From: Mumia quercus | GTDB taxonomy: Bacteria > Actinomycetota > Actinomycetes > Propionibacteriales > Nocardioidaceae | Direction of reading: 5' to 3' | Length of the DNA stretch: 64,000 bases | Assembly: GCF_025506335.1 (NCBI RefSeq) | Contig: NZ_JANZYO010000006.1 | Span: forward strand, 226,349 to 290,348 | Shown here: positions 1-8,387 of the stretch, one piece after another | Numbering within the stretch: the stretch's first letter is position 1 | Layout of the letters: each line of letters opens with the position of its first letter | Made by a program: the position numbers and the translations under genes | The notes under the pieces: model-generated | What the model was told of the DNA's origin: nothing | The model's database searches: none | The model's input: only the letters and a program-made list of their open reading frames with translations

Positions 1-1
1 C

Positions 2-652
2 GTGGACGCGTTCAAGGGGCTGACCGCCAAGTCGGCAACCACTCCTGGGGCTCGCTATCACCTCGCCGCCCAGGCAGCCGTCCCTATGCTCGCGGCCTGG
101 GTTGAGCAATCCAACGAATCGGACCGAACGGCCGACCGGACTCGCTTTCAGATTGATGCCCCAGCAGTCGCGGGCAAGTCCTTCTTCGAGATGGTCACGT
201 TCATGCTGGCGGAGTTGCGGAGACTTCGTCACGAGGGCTTCGACGAGAACTACGCAGACCAGGGCAAGGCAAAGTCATGGGGCACCTTCGCCTCCACCGA
301 CGACGAGTTCCGCGAGCTGTCATCTCGGGCGAGATATCGATACGTCTCGGAGCTCTACCTAGCCGCGTTGCTGTATTACACGAACAAGTTCGGTGACACG
401 GAGATTCAAGAGACAAGGCACCGGCTGTTCAAATGGGCTTATAGCCTTCGGACGGCGTACCAGCGGCTCCAGCTCGCTACCGTCAACAACTACGCCAGTT
501 CATTGAACGACGGCCGATCCGCCTTCGTACTTCTTCGCAGCCTTGAGACTGCCACTGAGCTCCGCAGACTTCGCATCGAGGTCGAAGGGCGAGATGAAGA
601 TCCGGAGCACGAGAAAGATCTACTCCGCCTCTTGAACCAGCTGGTGGGCTGA
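2..652 (+). CDS. C-terminal part of a protein coupled to a DUF262 gene
   Basis: The reading frame is open from the window edge, so the gene is probably 5'-truncated by the window. About 216 residues are visible. They are mostly helical and charged, and no catalytic motif is recognisable. The stop codon overlaps the ATG of the next gene (TGATG), so the two are translationally coupled. DUF262 proteins often occur as adjacent pairs, and this is probably the C-terminal region of the partner. That identity is inferred from context only, because the N-terminal DUF262 motifs would lie outside the window. A GTG at position 2 could in principle be a real start. Confidence 0.6.
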   Translation: MDAFKGLTAKSATTPGARYHLAAQAAVPMLAAWVEQSNESDRTADRTRFQIDAPAVAGKSFFEMVTFMLAELRRLRHEGFDENYADQGKAKSWGTFASTDDEFRELSSRARYRYVSELYLAALLYYTNKFGDTEIQETRHRLFKWAYSLRTAYQRLQLATVNNYASSLNDGRSAFVLLRSLETATELRRLRIEVEGRDEDPEHEKDLLRLLNQLVG

Positions 653-2607
653 TGGTCACGAGCCTTGAAGCCACTCTGTTCGCCGTTAGCGACGTCTTCG
701 GCGAAGACGAAACGCACTACGAGATCCCCATCTACCAACGCAACTTCGCCTGGGGCGTCGAGCAGATCGAACAACTGATCGACGACGTGTGGGCCGCGGC
801 ACAGGCGGACGCAGACGACTACTTCTTGGGCAACCTGATCGTCGCCCGGAAGCCTCCAAAGCCTGACATGAAGCACGTGACCTTTGAGGTCGTTGATGGA
901 CAGCAACGGCTAACAACGCTTTTCATGCTGCTGACCTACCTCGGTGTCGATTCGAAGACGCGGTTGACCTACCAATCCAGAAGGAACGCGACCGACGCGC
1001 TGACCCGCCTCGCGACCTCGGACGACGACGAGGGGGCCGGCATCCACCTGGGCTTCAGAGTGATCGAGTCGCGCATGGGAAAGTTCGCGACCTCTGACGA
1101 ACGGAAGGCCTTCCAGGAGTTCCTGGGCGAACGCGTGCAGCTCGTGCGAGCGATCCTTCCGGAACGAACCGACCTCAACAAGTACTTCGAGATCATGAAC
1201 ACCCGCGGCCAGCAGCTGGAGCAAGTGGACATCGTCAAGGCCCGACTCATGAGCTACTTGCGCGATGAGGCAGGAGAAGTCGAGGCCGAAAGAGCCTGCC
1301 TCGCGTGGGTGTGGGATGCCTGCGCGGAGATGGAGTCATACGTTCAGATGGCCCTAACCCCAGGCGACACGGAGTTGCGAGACACGATCTTCAGCCCGAC
1401 CTGGGATCGACTTCAACTTTCGAAGTTCCATGAGTTGCTCGCGAAGCGGCCCCAGGCCGGAGATCGAAGGGGCACAAGCCGGAGCACGGGGGTCGGAGTC
1501 AGGGATGCGCTCCGGCTCTACGCCCAGGCCCCTGAGCAACCGATCGAGGAAGATTCGGAGAACCGTCGGTTCGAGTCACCGGTCAAGTTCCCGAACCTGC
1601 TGCTTCACGCGTTGAAAGTTCTTCGGGGTGCCGGTGACGGAGAGGACGTCGACGGTCATCTAGACGACAGCAAACTGATCAAGCTCTTCGAGGCCGAGTT
1701 CAAGCCGCTCACTGAGGTTCAACGGTCGGACCGTACTAAGGAGTTCGTCGAGGTTCTTCTGCGCTGCAAGTTCATTCTCGACAACTACGTCCTCAAGCGT
1801 GAGTTCACGGCCACGAATGGCGAGGACGGCGCCTGGTCGCTCAAGCGTCTCACTCGTGGAGAATCAGTGTCTCGACGAGAAGGACGGACCCGGGTCAACG
1901 CGCGATTCCCAAATGCCTTCTCGCCCACCAAGGAGGAGTGGGAAGACACTCCGGTCGACGACGCGACGCGCGAGGTGTTGTTGCTCCAGTCGATGTTCCG
2001 CGTCACCTACACGTCGCCGCGAACGATGCACTGGATCACGAGGGTCTTGCGCGAGCCGATCCTTGATACGCCGCGAGAGCACGCGGCGGCTTCGATGCGC
2101 CAGATCCTTCAGGACTACGCCCGCCGCAAGGTGCAGCAGGCCTACTTCGCAAAGGACCGCCCAGTTGGCTTCAACATCGAACGGATCGTGTTCACCTACC
2201 TCGACTACCTCCTGGCGAAGGGCGCATCACCCGACCTGGCGGCCGACCCAAACTTCACTTTCGTATACCGGAACTCGGTGGAACACTTCTTTCCCCAGTA
2301 CGCCAACCGGGACGACGAGGGTTGGGACCTCGTCACGCCTGATGACGAGGAACTCCACATGTTCGGAAACCTCGCGCTCGTGAGCGTCAGCACGAACTCC
2401 AAGTTCAGTAACAACCTGCCGCCGTACAAGGCGAACAAGACAGAGATTGTCAGGCAAAGCACCAAACTCCAACTGATGGCGAAGTTGGTCAAGAGTGGAA
2501 CCACCTGGGACCGCGCAGCAATCAAGCAGCACGACCAGGCGATGGTCGATGTGCTCTTGAAGGAGCTCCGGGAGGCTGGACACGACGTACAACATTCGCG
2601 CTACTGA
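652..2607 (+). CDS. DUF262/DUF1524 protein, GmrSD-like nuclease
   Basis: This 651-residue protein has the two-domain layout of GmrSD-type proteins. The N-terminal DUF262 domain shows the IPIYQRNFAW segment near residue 26 and the VVDGQQRLTT nucleotide-binding motif near residue 83. The C-terminal DUF1524 region shows VEHFFPQ followed by MFGNLALVS and a late Asn/Lys-rich segment, which is the HNH-like nuclease pattern. Characterised relatives are type IV restriction enzymes that cut modified phage DNA after NTP binding, and others act in defence pairs. The gene is coupled to the upstream one by a one-base stop/start overlap and converges on the transfer operon. Restriction of modified DNA is inferred from the family, and the substrate is unknown. 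Confidence 0.85.
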   Translation: MVTSLEATLFAVSDVFGEDETHYEIPIYQRNFAWGVEQIEQLIDDVWAAAQADADDYFLGNLIVARKPPKPDMKHVTFEVVDGQQRLTTLFMLLTYLGVDSKTRLTYQSRRNATDALTRLATSDDDEGAGIHLGFRVIESRMGKFATSDERKAFQEFLGERVQLVRAILPERTDLNKYFEIMNTRGQQLEQVDIVKARLMSYLRDEAGEVEAERACLAWVWDACAEMESYVQMALTPGDTELRDTIFSPTWDRLQLSKFHELLAKRPQAGDRRGTSRSTGVGVRDALRLYAQAPEQPIEEDSENRRFESPVKFPNLLLHALKVLRGAGDGEDVDGHLDDSKLIKLFEAEFKPLTEVQRSDRTKEFVEVLLRCKFILDNYVLKREFTATNGEDGAWSLKRLTRGESVSRREGRTRVNARFPNAFSPTKEEWEDTPVDDATREVLLLQSMFRVTYTSPRTMHWITRVLREPILDTPREHAAASMRQILQDYARRKVQQAYFAKDRPVGFNIERIVFTYLDYLLAKGASPDLAADPNFTFVYRNSVEHFFPQYANRDDEGWDLVTPDDEELHMFGNLALVSVSTNSKFSNNLPPYKANKTEIVRQSTKLQLMAKLVKSGTTWDRAAIKQHDQAMVDVLLKELREAGHDVQHSRY

Positions 2608-4302
2608 CGCCGCAATGCTGACTCGACCGCTGAGCGATCCGCACGGAGTTGCTTCACATCACGGCGGCCCGTCCAAGGCCGCAAGTCGGTGACCAGGGGC
2701 GGTGCACTGCGGAGCAGTACCAGCGCAGTGCCGAACGGCAGGGTGCGTATGACCTCGGGCGGCATGACCGCCACGCGCCGTACCGAGCGCTGCAATGAGT
2801 GGGAGCCGTAGTCGCCGACCGAGACGGTGTCGGTCTTCTCGTCGCGCTCACCGATCAGCGCGGACAGGTCTTGGAGGTCTCGTGCCGAGGAGGTACCGCC
2901 GAGAATGACCTTGATGATGGAGGCGTCCCAGATCGCGCCAGCCGCGTGGTCGCCCCACTTGTCGCGGGCCTGTGACAGCGATTGAAGGACCGGCATAGTC
3001 GTTATCCCAGTGCCGCCGCCTTCCGCCATTAGCACTGGCAGCGACGGCAGTGGCGAAAGGTTGCCGATCTCGTCGAGGGCCAACAGCAGTGGAGGATCGA
3101 GACGAGCGCCGGGTGAGGCGGCGGCCAGGTGCCGGGCCGTCTCGACCAAGTCCTCGATGAAGGCCGCGACCAGTGACCACGAGGCACCTGCTCCGGCTCC
3201 TGTGGCGAGCAGGTAGAGGGTGCCGTTGTTGGTGAGGAAGTGGACGGGGTCGAAGTGCTCGCCGGGCTTGGGTGAGACGGCGTCGAGGACGCGCGGGTCG
3301 GCCAGGCACGACAGGGCGAGGGAGACACTCATCCAGATGGAGTCGCGGGTGCGGGGGTCGGAGTGGATCATCGACTCCAGTGAGTCGGCCCAACCGGGTG
3401 CGGCCTTCCGGTTGCCCGACAGGACCGCCACCGCGTCCGCAGCAGCCGAGGGCGAGAGGGAGGGCGGTGCGGGTCTTGCCTTCCCAGAAGCCGCCGGACT
3501 CGACGCCTCCGGTCGACAGTCCGGTCGCGGAGGCGAGGCCGGTGGCTCGAATCATCGCTGTGAGAGGGTCCTCGCACCCGCGCACGGGCGACCAGCGGAG
3601 CCCGGCAGGCAGACCTTCGGCCAGGCATTGTGGGTCGAAGACCGCGACAGGGCCACGCTTCCCCTGGGCGGTGAGGGTGGCTGCGATGTTGTCCGGGCGG
3701 GTCGCCGTCGTGACAACAGCGCCGGGCGCGTCGAGGATCGCGTTGATGACGACGTGCAGACCCTTACCCGAGCGGGGCGGGCCCAGCAGCAGGATCGAGT
3801 CCTCGACGGACGCCCACACCCCCTGGCCACGGGAGCGGCCGAGCAGGTAGCCGATGTCGGACGGCTCGGGTTCGTCGAGCGACGGCCGCAAGGTCCGGCC
3901 GCGCGACAGCAGTGCCTTCTGTGAGGCCACAGACCGTACGTCGCGAACAGTCGCAACGCCGGCCAGGCGCCGCGGGTCGTGCGTGGTCTTGTGTTTGATC
4001 GAGCCGATGCGCCGCCACAACACCAGCGCACTCGCCACGACCGCTGCGACCATCAGGACGAGCACGAGCCAGTAGACCCATGCGGCGAGGCCGTCAGCGC
4101 CAAGCGCAGCAGCCGGGTCGCTCGGTTGGCTGAGAACGCGGAACCCGGCTTCCCAGGCACCGCTCGGCTGCCTGGCTCCCGATAGCCAGGCCGCTATCGA
4201 GCCGGCGAGCCGCAGAATCGCCGCGATCACGCCGACGGCAGCGATGAGGATGAGTCCGAGGTTGACCAGGTCGTCATCGACTCCCTGCCCACGAGGGTTC
4301 AT
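2601..4302 (-). pseudogene. VirD4/TraG-like type IV coupling protein, frameshifted
   Basis: Two reading frames together make one coupling ATPase. The first (4302 to about 3448) has two N-terminal membrane segments, the Walker A LLLGPPRSGKG near residue 172 and a GGFWEGKTRT motif near residue 270. The second (about 3446 to 2601) continues with AAADAVAVLSGN, APGWADSLESMIHSDPRTRD and the Walker B LLLALDEIGNL. They are one base out of phase. From memory of the family, about 20-25 residues normally found between GKTRT and AAADAV are also missing, so a small deletion with frameshift is more likely than a simple base error. It overlaps the upstream gene by ATGA. Without this ATPase the relaxosome cannot be delivered to the secretion channel. 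Confidence 0.8.
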
Positions 4303-4817
4303 GCCGCGCCGCCACTGACCAGGATGGTGCCGGACCTCTTGCCCATGAACACGACCAGCCCGGGGTGTGCTTCGAGTAACGCGGGGGGCAGACGAAGCCG
4401 GGCTGTGCCGTCAATGTTCGCGACCTGACGGGCGACCACGACCGCAACGGCGACTTCCTCGTGGGGCAGAAAACCACCGCCGGCCACCTCGCCGATCCGG
4501 GTCGTCGCCTCACGTTCGGGCTCGATCATCCGCAGTTTTGGACGCTCGGGCGTGACGATGTCGGTGAAGGTGGACTTGTCTTCCTCGCGGACCTCGACCC
4601 GCACCGCCGTACCGAGGTCGCCAGCGATGTCGTCAAGCACGCGCTTCAGGTCATCGCGCATCAGCGACCCGTCGGCCGAATACGGCTCTCGGTCGAGCGT
4701 GACGGTCAGGAAGCCGTCGTTGCCGACGTCGACTTCGACCAGCGGCATCACGACCGGGACGCGCATGGTCTGGCGGTCCTCACGCCGGTACCGCGCGGCG
4801 GCGTTAATCATGCTCAT
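4299..4817 (-). CDS. Conserved transfer-operon protein of unknown function
   Basis: This is a 172-residue soluble protein with no signal peptide, membrane segment or recognised motif. The start at 4817 was chosen over longer in-frame extensions because its ATG overlaps the stop of the upstream ArdC-like gene (ATGA). Its own stop overlaps the coupling-protein start in the same way. It therefore lies in one tightly coupled unit between the antirestriction and coupling protein genes. The acidic, beta-rich N-terminal half (VEVDVGNDGFLTVTLDREPY) and basic C-terminus give no function. A role in transfer is suggested only by position. Confidence 0.75.
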   Translation of the reverse strand: MSMINAAARYRREDRQTMRVPVVMPLVEVDVGNDGFLTVTLDREPYSADGSLMRDDLKRVLDDIAGDLGTAVRVEVREEDKSTFTDIVTPERPKLRMIEPEREATTRIGEVAGGGFLPHEEVAVAVVVARQVANIDGTARLRLPPALLEAHPGLVVFMGKRSGTILVSGGAA

Positions 4818-5869
4818 AGTCCGACCGTCTCCACCTGTCGCTGCGCGACCGCCTCCACCGGCGCCGCACGCCGACCGGCAGCAAGGGCTTCGCGGTCGAG
4901 TCCGGGCGGGTTGCCGTCCCCGACCTGTGAAGTGTCGAGCTTGTCGAGGATCGTGACCGCAGCGCCGCGCACTCGCTCGGCGGTCGACTGCACGATCTCG
5001 ACGGGGGTCTTGCCCGGCACACTGCTCGCCCACGAGGCGACGTACGGGATCGTGTAGTCGTCGGTCGCCAGCCCGTGTGCGGCGCCGACCATGAGGGCGA
5101 CGGACTCGGCCTCGACCTCGGCGATGCCTTGGTGCATGGCCGCGTCGGCGTTGTCCGGGCCGTGGAGCATGACGTGCCCGAGCTCGTGGGCGAGAGTCTT
5201 GACCTGGGCGGCGTCGTCCATGTCCATGCGCACCGACACCTCGCGGGTCATGTAGTCGGTCAGCCCGTTGGCCCCACCGATCGACCACGCGTTGGAGACC
5301 AGACGCAACTCGAAGCCGTACGCGGTGATCTGGTCGGCCAGCCCATCCCACAGACCCTCGGGCGCCTGGCCCTGCAACAGCGTCGGCCGCGGTGGCTCGG
5401 GGATCGGCTCACCGTCAGTTTGGGAGATGTCCCAGACATGCGCGGGTTTCAGCCCGATCAGCTTGGATCGGACAGCCTCCCCGAAGCCGGGCTTCTCGCC
5501 ACGGGCGAGACGCCGCCAAGAGTCCGGGTCGGCCGGGCTCGAGGAGGCGAACCTTGCCGTGACCGGAGCGAGGATCGCGTACCCCGACTGGCCCTTCATC
5601 ACCGAGCGGTTGAGGCTGAGCCACTGCTTGAAGCCGGCGACGTACGTCGGCATCGGCTCTGGGACCCGGCCTTGCTGGAACGCGGCGTAATGCTGGCCGT
5701 AGATCAGCATCGTGTTGTTGAAGGACCGCGAGCGGAACTTCGCCGCGAACTCCAACGCCCGCTTCCAGTCGTCGCCAGTCACGAGCGCGCCGACGGAATC
5801 GGTGAGCTTCTTCTGTAGTGCTTCAAGCTTCTCCTCGCGGGCCGCGAGGTCTCGGGTCTGGACTCTCAT
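4814..5869 (-). CDS. ArdC-like antirestriction protein with zinc metallopeptidase motif
   Basis: The 351-residue product has an ArdC-type N-terminal region (about residues 1-150), which binds single-stranded DNA in this family. It contains the FNNTMLIYGQ segment typical of that domain. A C-terminal ImmA/IrrE-like metallopeptidase domain carries the zinc motif HELGH near residue 226, with a downstream glutamate in AEVEAES. The start at 5869 has a good GGAGGAA ribosome site and overlaps the upstream VirB4-like stop as ATGA. ArdC proteins protect incoming single-stranded plasmid DNA from host restriction during conjugation. Placement inside the transfer operon fits that role. The protease target, if any, is unknown. 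Confidence 0.8.
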   Translation of the reverse strand: MRVQTRDLAAREEKLEALQKKLTDSVGALVTGDDWKRALEFAAKFRSRSFNNTMLIYGQHYAAFQQGRVPEPMPTYVAGFKQWLSLNRSVMKGQSGYAILAPVTARFASSSPADPDSWRRLARGEKPGFGEAVRSKLIGLKPAHVWDISQTDGEPIPEPPRPTLLQGQAPEGLWDGLADQITAYGFELRLVSNAWSIGGANGLTDYMTREVSVRMDMDDAAQVKTLAHELGHVMLHGPDNADAAMHQGIAEVEAESVALMVGAAHGLATDDYTIPYVASWASSVPGKTPVEIVQSTAERVRGAAVTILDKLDTSQVGDGNPPGLDREALAAGRRAAPVEAVAQRQVETVGL

Positions 5870-7395
5870 CGGATTCCTCCTGTCCCGGAAGGCAGGTGTG
5901 AAGCCGGTGCCACGCCGTTCATTCGGCCCGTGGTGTCGAAGAGTTCCAGCTCGGCCGGATGGAGCTGGTGCTGTACGACGAACGACCTGTGCTTGATCCG
6001 CCACAGACCCTGGCCGGTGCCCAGAGTCGGCAGTAGTGACTGCTCGGTGCCGGTCAGGCCGAGTGCGGCAGCCGTTGTGCCGAGCTGGTCGGACTCCTGC
6101 CGGTACACCACGCGCGTTTCGGCATTTGCCAGCAGTGACGAGGCCAGTGCACGCAGGACGGAGCCTTGGTCGCCGACGTTGTCGAGGTCTGAGAGCTTAT
6201 GGAAGATCAGCATGTTCGCGATGCCGTAGTGCCGCGCGAGCCGCCAGTGTGCGTCCATGCGACGCAGTAGGGCGGGGTGCGACATGAGCCGCCACGCCTC
6301 GTCGTAGACCACCCACCGCTGCCCACCGGCCGGGTCGAGTAGCGCGGACTCCATCCACGCCGACGCACACGTCATCAACACCGAGATCAGCGTCGCGTTC
6401 TCCGTAACCCGCGAGAGGTCGAGGGAGATCATCGGCAGGTTCGGGTCGAAGCGCACGGTGCTCGGGCCGTCGAACAGCCCGGCCAGGTCGCCTGCGACGA
6501 GACGACGAAGTGCGTGTCCGACGAGGCGGCCGTCCTCTGCGAGTCGACCATCGGTGTCCGTGGTCTCGTCAGGTGCGAGAAGCCGGTCGACCACCATCGG
6601 CAGCATGGGCACTTCGGCTATGCGGACTGCGTCGGCTAGGGCCACGTCGATCGCCGTGTGCTCTAGCGGAGTCAGTCTGCGGTCGAGCACGGTCTCTGCC
6701 AGCGCACCGACCAGCTCGCGTCGTCGGGCGGTCACCTGAGTTGCCCACTGGATGTCGTCGAGCCCTGCGGGCCGGTGTCCTTCGTCGAGCGGATTGAGCC
6801 GGTTGGCCATGCCGTGCCCAAGCAGGATGGCCTTGCCGCCGACCGCTTCGGCGACCGCGGTGTGCTCGCCCTTCGGATCACCGGGGACATAGACGCGGCG
6901 ACCGAACGGAATCGAGCGCGTGTAGAGGCTCTTCGCCAACGCCGACTTACCCGAGCCAACGATGCCCGCGAGCACGAGGTTCGGAGCGGTGATCAGACCA
7001 CGGGCGTAGAGAACCCACGGGTCGTAGACGAACGACGACCCGGAGTAGAGGTCTTGGCCGACGAAGACCCCGTCGCTCCCGAGGCCACCTTCGGCGAGGA
7101 ACGGGTAAGCACCCGCGAGCGTGGCCGAGGTGTCCTGATGACGCGGCAACCGCAGGCGACCGGGCGTGCGGAGAGCGGCGGGTCCGGGCTCGCCGGCCCT
7201 CGGCAACACGACGGTTGTGCGACTTTCGGCCGCGATTTCGTCGGCTCTGGCCTTCGCGACGGCCTTGCGGGAGTCCCGGTCCTCGGCGAGTAGGGACTTC
7301 GCCGCCGCTTTGCGAGCACGCCGGTCACGACGACGTTCGCGTCGAGGGGCGACGAGAACCGCGCTGTGCAGGCGGCCTTCGTTCCAGCCCTTCAC
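5866..7395 (-). CDS. VirB4/TraC-like conjugation ATPase
   Basis: The 509-residue protein is a type IV secretion ATPase expected at the cytoplasmic face of the inner membrane. It shows Walker A AGIVGSGKSALAKSL near residue 145, a following VPGDPKGEH segment, and Walker B WVVYDEAWRLM near residue 355 with the downstream helicase-like motif ANMLIFHKLSDL. The first 70 residues are very basic and rich in Arg and Ala. It is shorter than classical VirB4 (about 800 residues) because the N-terminal domain is reduced, as is common for actinobacterial versions. The GTG start at 7395 overlaps the previous stop (GTGA). It is co-transcribed with its neighbours on both sides. Confidence 0.85.
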   Translation of the reverse strand: MKGWNEGRLHSAVLVAPRRERRRDRRARKAAAKSLLAEDRDSRKAVAKARADEIAAESRTTVVLPRAGEPGPAALRTPGRLRLPRHQDTSATLAGAYPFLAEGGLGSDGVFVGQDLYSGSSFVYDPWVLYARGLITAPNLVLAGIVGSGKSALAKSLYTRSIPFGRRVYVPGDPKGEHTAVAEAVGGKAILLGHGMANRLNPLDEGHRPAGLDDIQWATQVTARRRELVGALAETVLDRRLTPLEHTAIDVALADAVRIAEVPMLPMVVDRLLAPDETTDTDGRLAEDGRLVGHALRRLVAGDLAGLFDGPSTVRFDPNLPMISLDLSRVTENATLISVLMTCASAWMESALLDPAGGQRWVVYDEAWRLMSHPALLRRMDAHWRLARHYGIANMLIFHKLSDLDNVGDQGSVLRALASSLLANAETRVVYRQESDQLGTTAAALGLTGTEQSLLPTLGTGQGLWRIKHRSFVVQHQLHPAELELFDTTGRMNGVAPASHLPSGTGGIR

Positions 7396-7799
7396 AGCGA
7401 TAGCCCGTGGTTGGCCGAGCGGTGTGGCGCGTCTGCGAAGGCCGGGAAGTCAGGATGGATGTAGGTGAGGCGGGACTCGGCGTTGTGAGCGCTGGCGATG
7501 GACTCGGAGACCTGGTGGAGGATCTCGCCCGCCCGGTGCAGCTCCCAGGACACCTGATAGGTCGCCGCGCGCCCGGCGCGGGAGTCGCCGGCCACCCACA
7601 CGCCCTTCTGGGCAGCGGCGTCGTGGAAGGCCGCGAGCTGGTGCAGTGATTGGCTCAGCGCCGCGACGGCCGACGTGAGAGACCCGAGCACCGAGTAGAT
7701 CTGGCGCGGGTCATCGATAGAGCGGGTCGCGTGGGCCAGGGCACGCAGGGCAGTTTGTACTTCGTCGGCGTCGGCCGACGGGTTCTCGAACGTGGGCAT
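7392..7799 (-). CDS. Small helical transfer-operon protein, function unknown
   Basis: This is a 135-residue protein of predicted helical character without membrane segments or known motifs. The start at 7799 follows a strong GAGGAGG ribosome site. The stop overlaps the GTG of the VirB4-like gene, so it is the first gene of the left half of the transfer operon. Its helical make-up (repeated Ala/His/Ser/Leu patterns) would suit a small structural or partner protein. It is divergent from the HTH-PIN-kinase cassette, which begins 171 bases away. No function can be assigned from sequence. Confidence 0.75.
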   Translation of the reverse strand: MPTFENPSADADEVQTALRALAHATRSIDDPRQIYSVLGSLTSAVAALSQSLHQLAAFHDAAAQKGVWVAGDSRAGRAATYQVSWELHRAGEILHQVSESIASAHNAESRLTYIHPDFPAFADAPHRSANHGLSL

Positions 7800-7896
7800 C
7801 GGAGCCTCCTCTTCGGTCTGGTCGAGATGAAGGTGTGCGTGCCTGCCCCGACGGGGGCCTGCCGTTTGACTGCAGGAGTCGCTACCGCGGCGGTTC

Positions 7897-7926
7897 TTGA
7901 CAGGTTGCACTTACGACACTTAGATT
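7897..7926 (+). promoter_or_regulatory. Putative promoter of the HTH/PIN-kinase cassette
   Basis: A perfect -35 hexamer TTGACA (7897-7902) is followed after 18 bases by TAGATT (7921-7926), a fair -10. Between it and the GTG start at 7971 lies the 8-base palindrome ACACGTGT, which could be an operator for the HTH protein encoded first in the cassette. AGGAGGAG just before 7971 is the ribosome site. Function is inferred from position and consensus only. Confidence 0.5.
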
Positions 7927-7970
7927 TCAGATGCGTCAGATACAGACACGTGTGACAGTTAGGAGGAGTC

Positions 7971-8387
7971 GTGGTCGGACACGTGGAACGTGCGATCCAG
8001 TCGGTCCGCGCGGCCTTGGCGGAGACCAACGATCCGGTCGCAGTCACGCTCTCGATCCCGCGCGACACTGCCCAGAAGCTCCTCGAACTACTGGAGGCCG
8101 AGGGCATCGCCGGTGCCGTGGTCGTCCCAGTCAAGGAGCAATTCACCACAACCGAGGCAGCCAAGATGCTTGGCATCTCGCGTCCCACCTTGATGAAGCT
8201 GATTGATTCCGGCGAGATCGACAGCGTCAAGGTCGCGAGTCACCACCGCATTCCCGCGCCAGCGATTGCTCGTTACGAGCACGCCCGCGCCGTGAGCCGA
8301 AGCCGTGCAGCGGAGGCCATCGAGGGGTTTGCCGACGACGTCAAGGCCGGCTTCCAGCAGAACGTCTCGTTTGGCGGGAATGATTAA
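7971..8387 (+). CDS. Excisionase-like HTH DNA-binding protein, antitoxin-like
   Basis: The 138-residue protein has a MerR/excisionase-type helix-turn-helix near residues 60-110 (FTTTEAAKMLGISRPTLMKLIDSGEI followed by HHRIP). An N-terminal helical region contains LSIPRDTAQKLLELLE. Proteins of this form commonly serve as DNA-binding antitoxins or autoregulators encoded before PIN-domain toxins. That is exactly the arrangement here, because its stop overlaps the ATG of the PIN-kinase gene (TAATG). The GTG start is preceded by AGGAGGAG. It probably represses its own promoter and may neutralise the PIN domain. The DNA-binding fold is well supported, and the antitoxin role is inferred from context. 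Confidence 0.75.
   Translation: MVGHVERAIQSVRAALAETNDPVAVTLSIPRDTAQKLLELLEAEGIAGAVVVPVKEQFTTTEAAKMLGISRPTLMKLIDSGEIDSVKVASHHRIPAPAIARYEHARAVSRSRAAEAIEGFADDVKAGFQQNVSFGGND

Noticed and set aside
4818-5351. N-terminal extension of the 172-residue transfer-operon protein
   Set aside because: The extension is Arg/Gly-rich antisense-type sequence overlapping the ArdC-like gene, and the ATGA overlap at 4817 defines the start.
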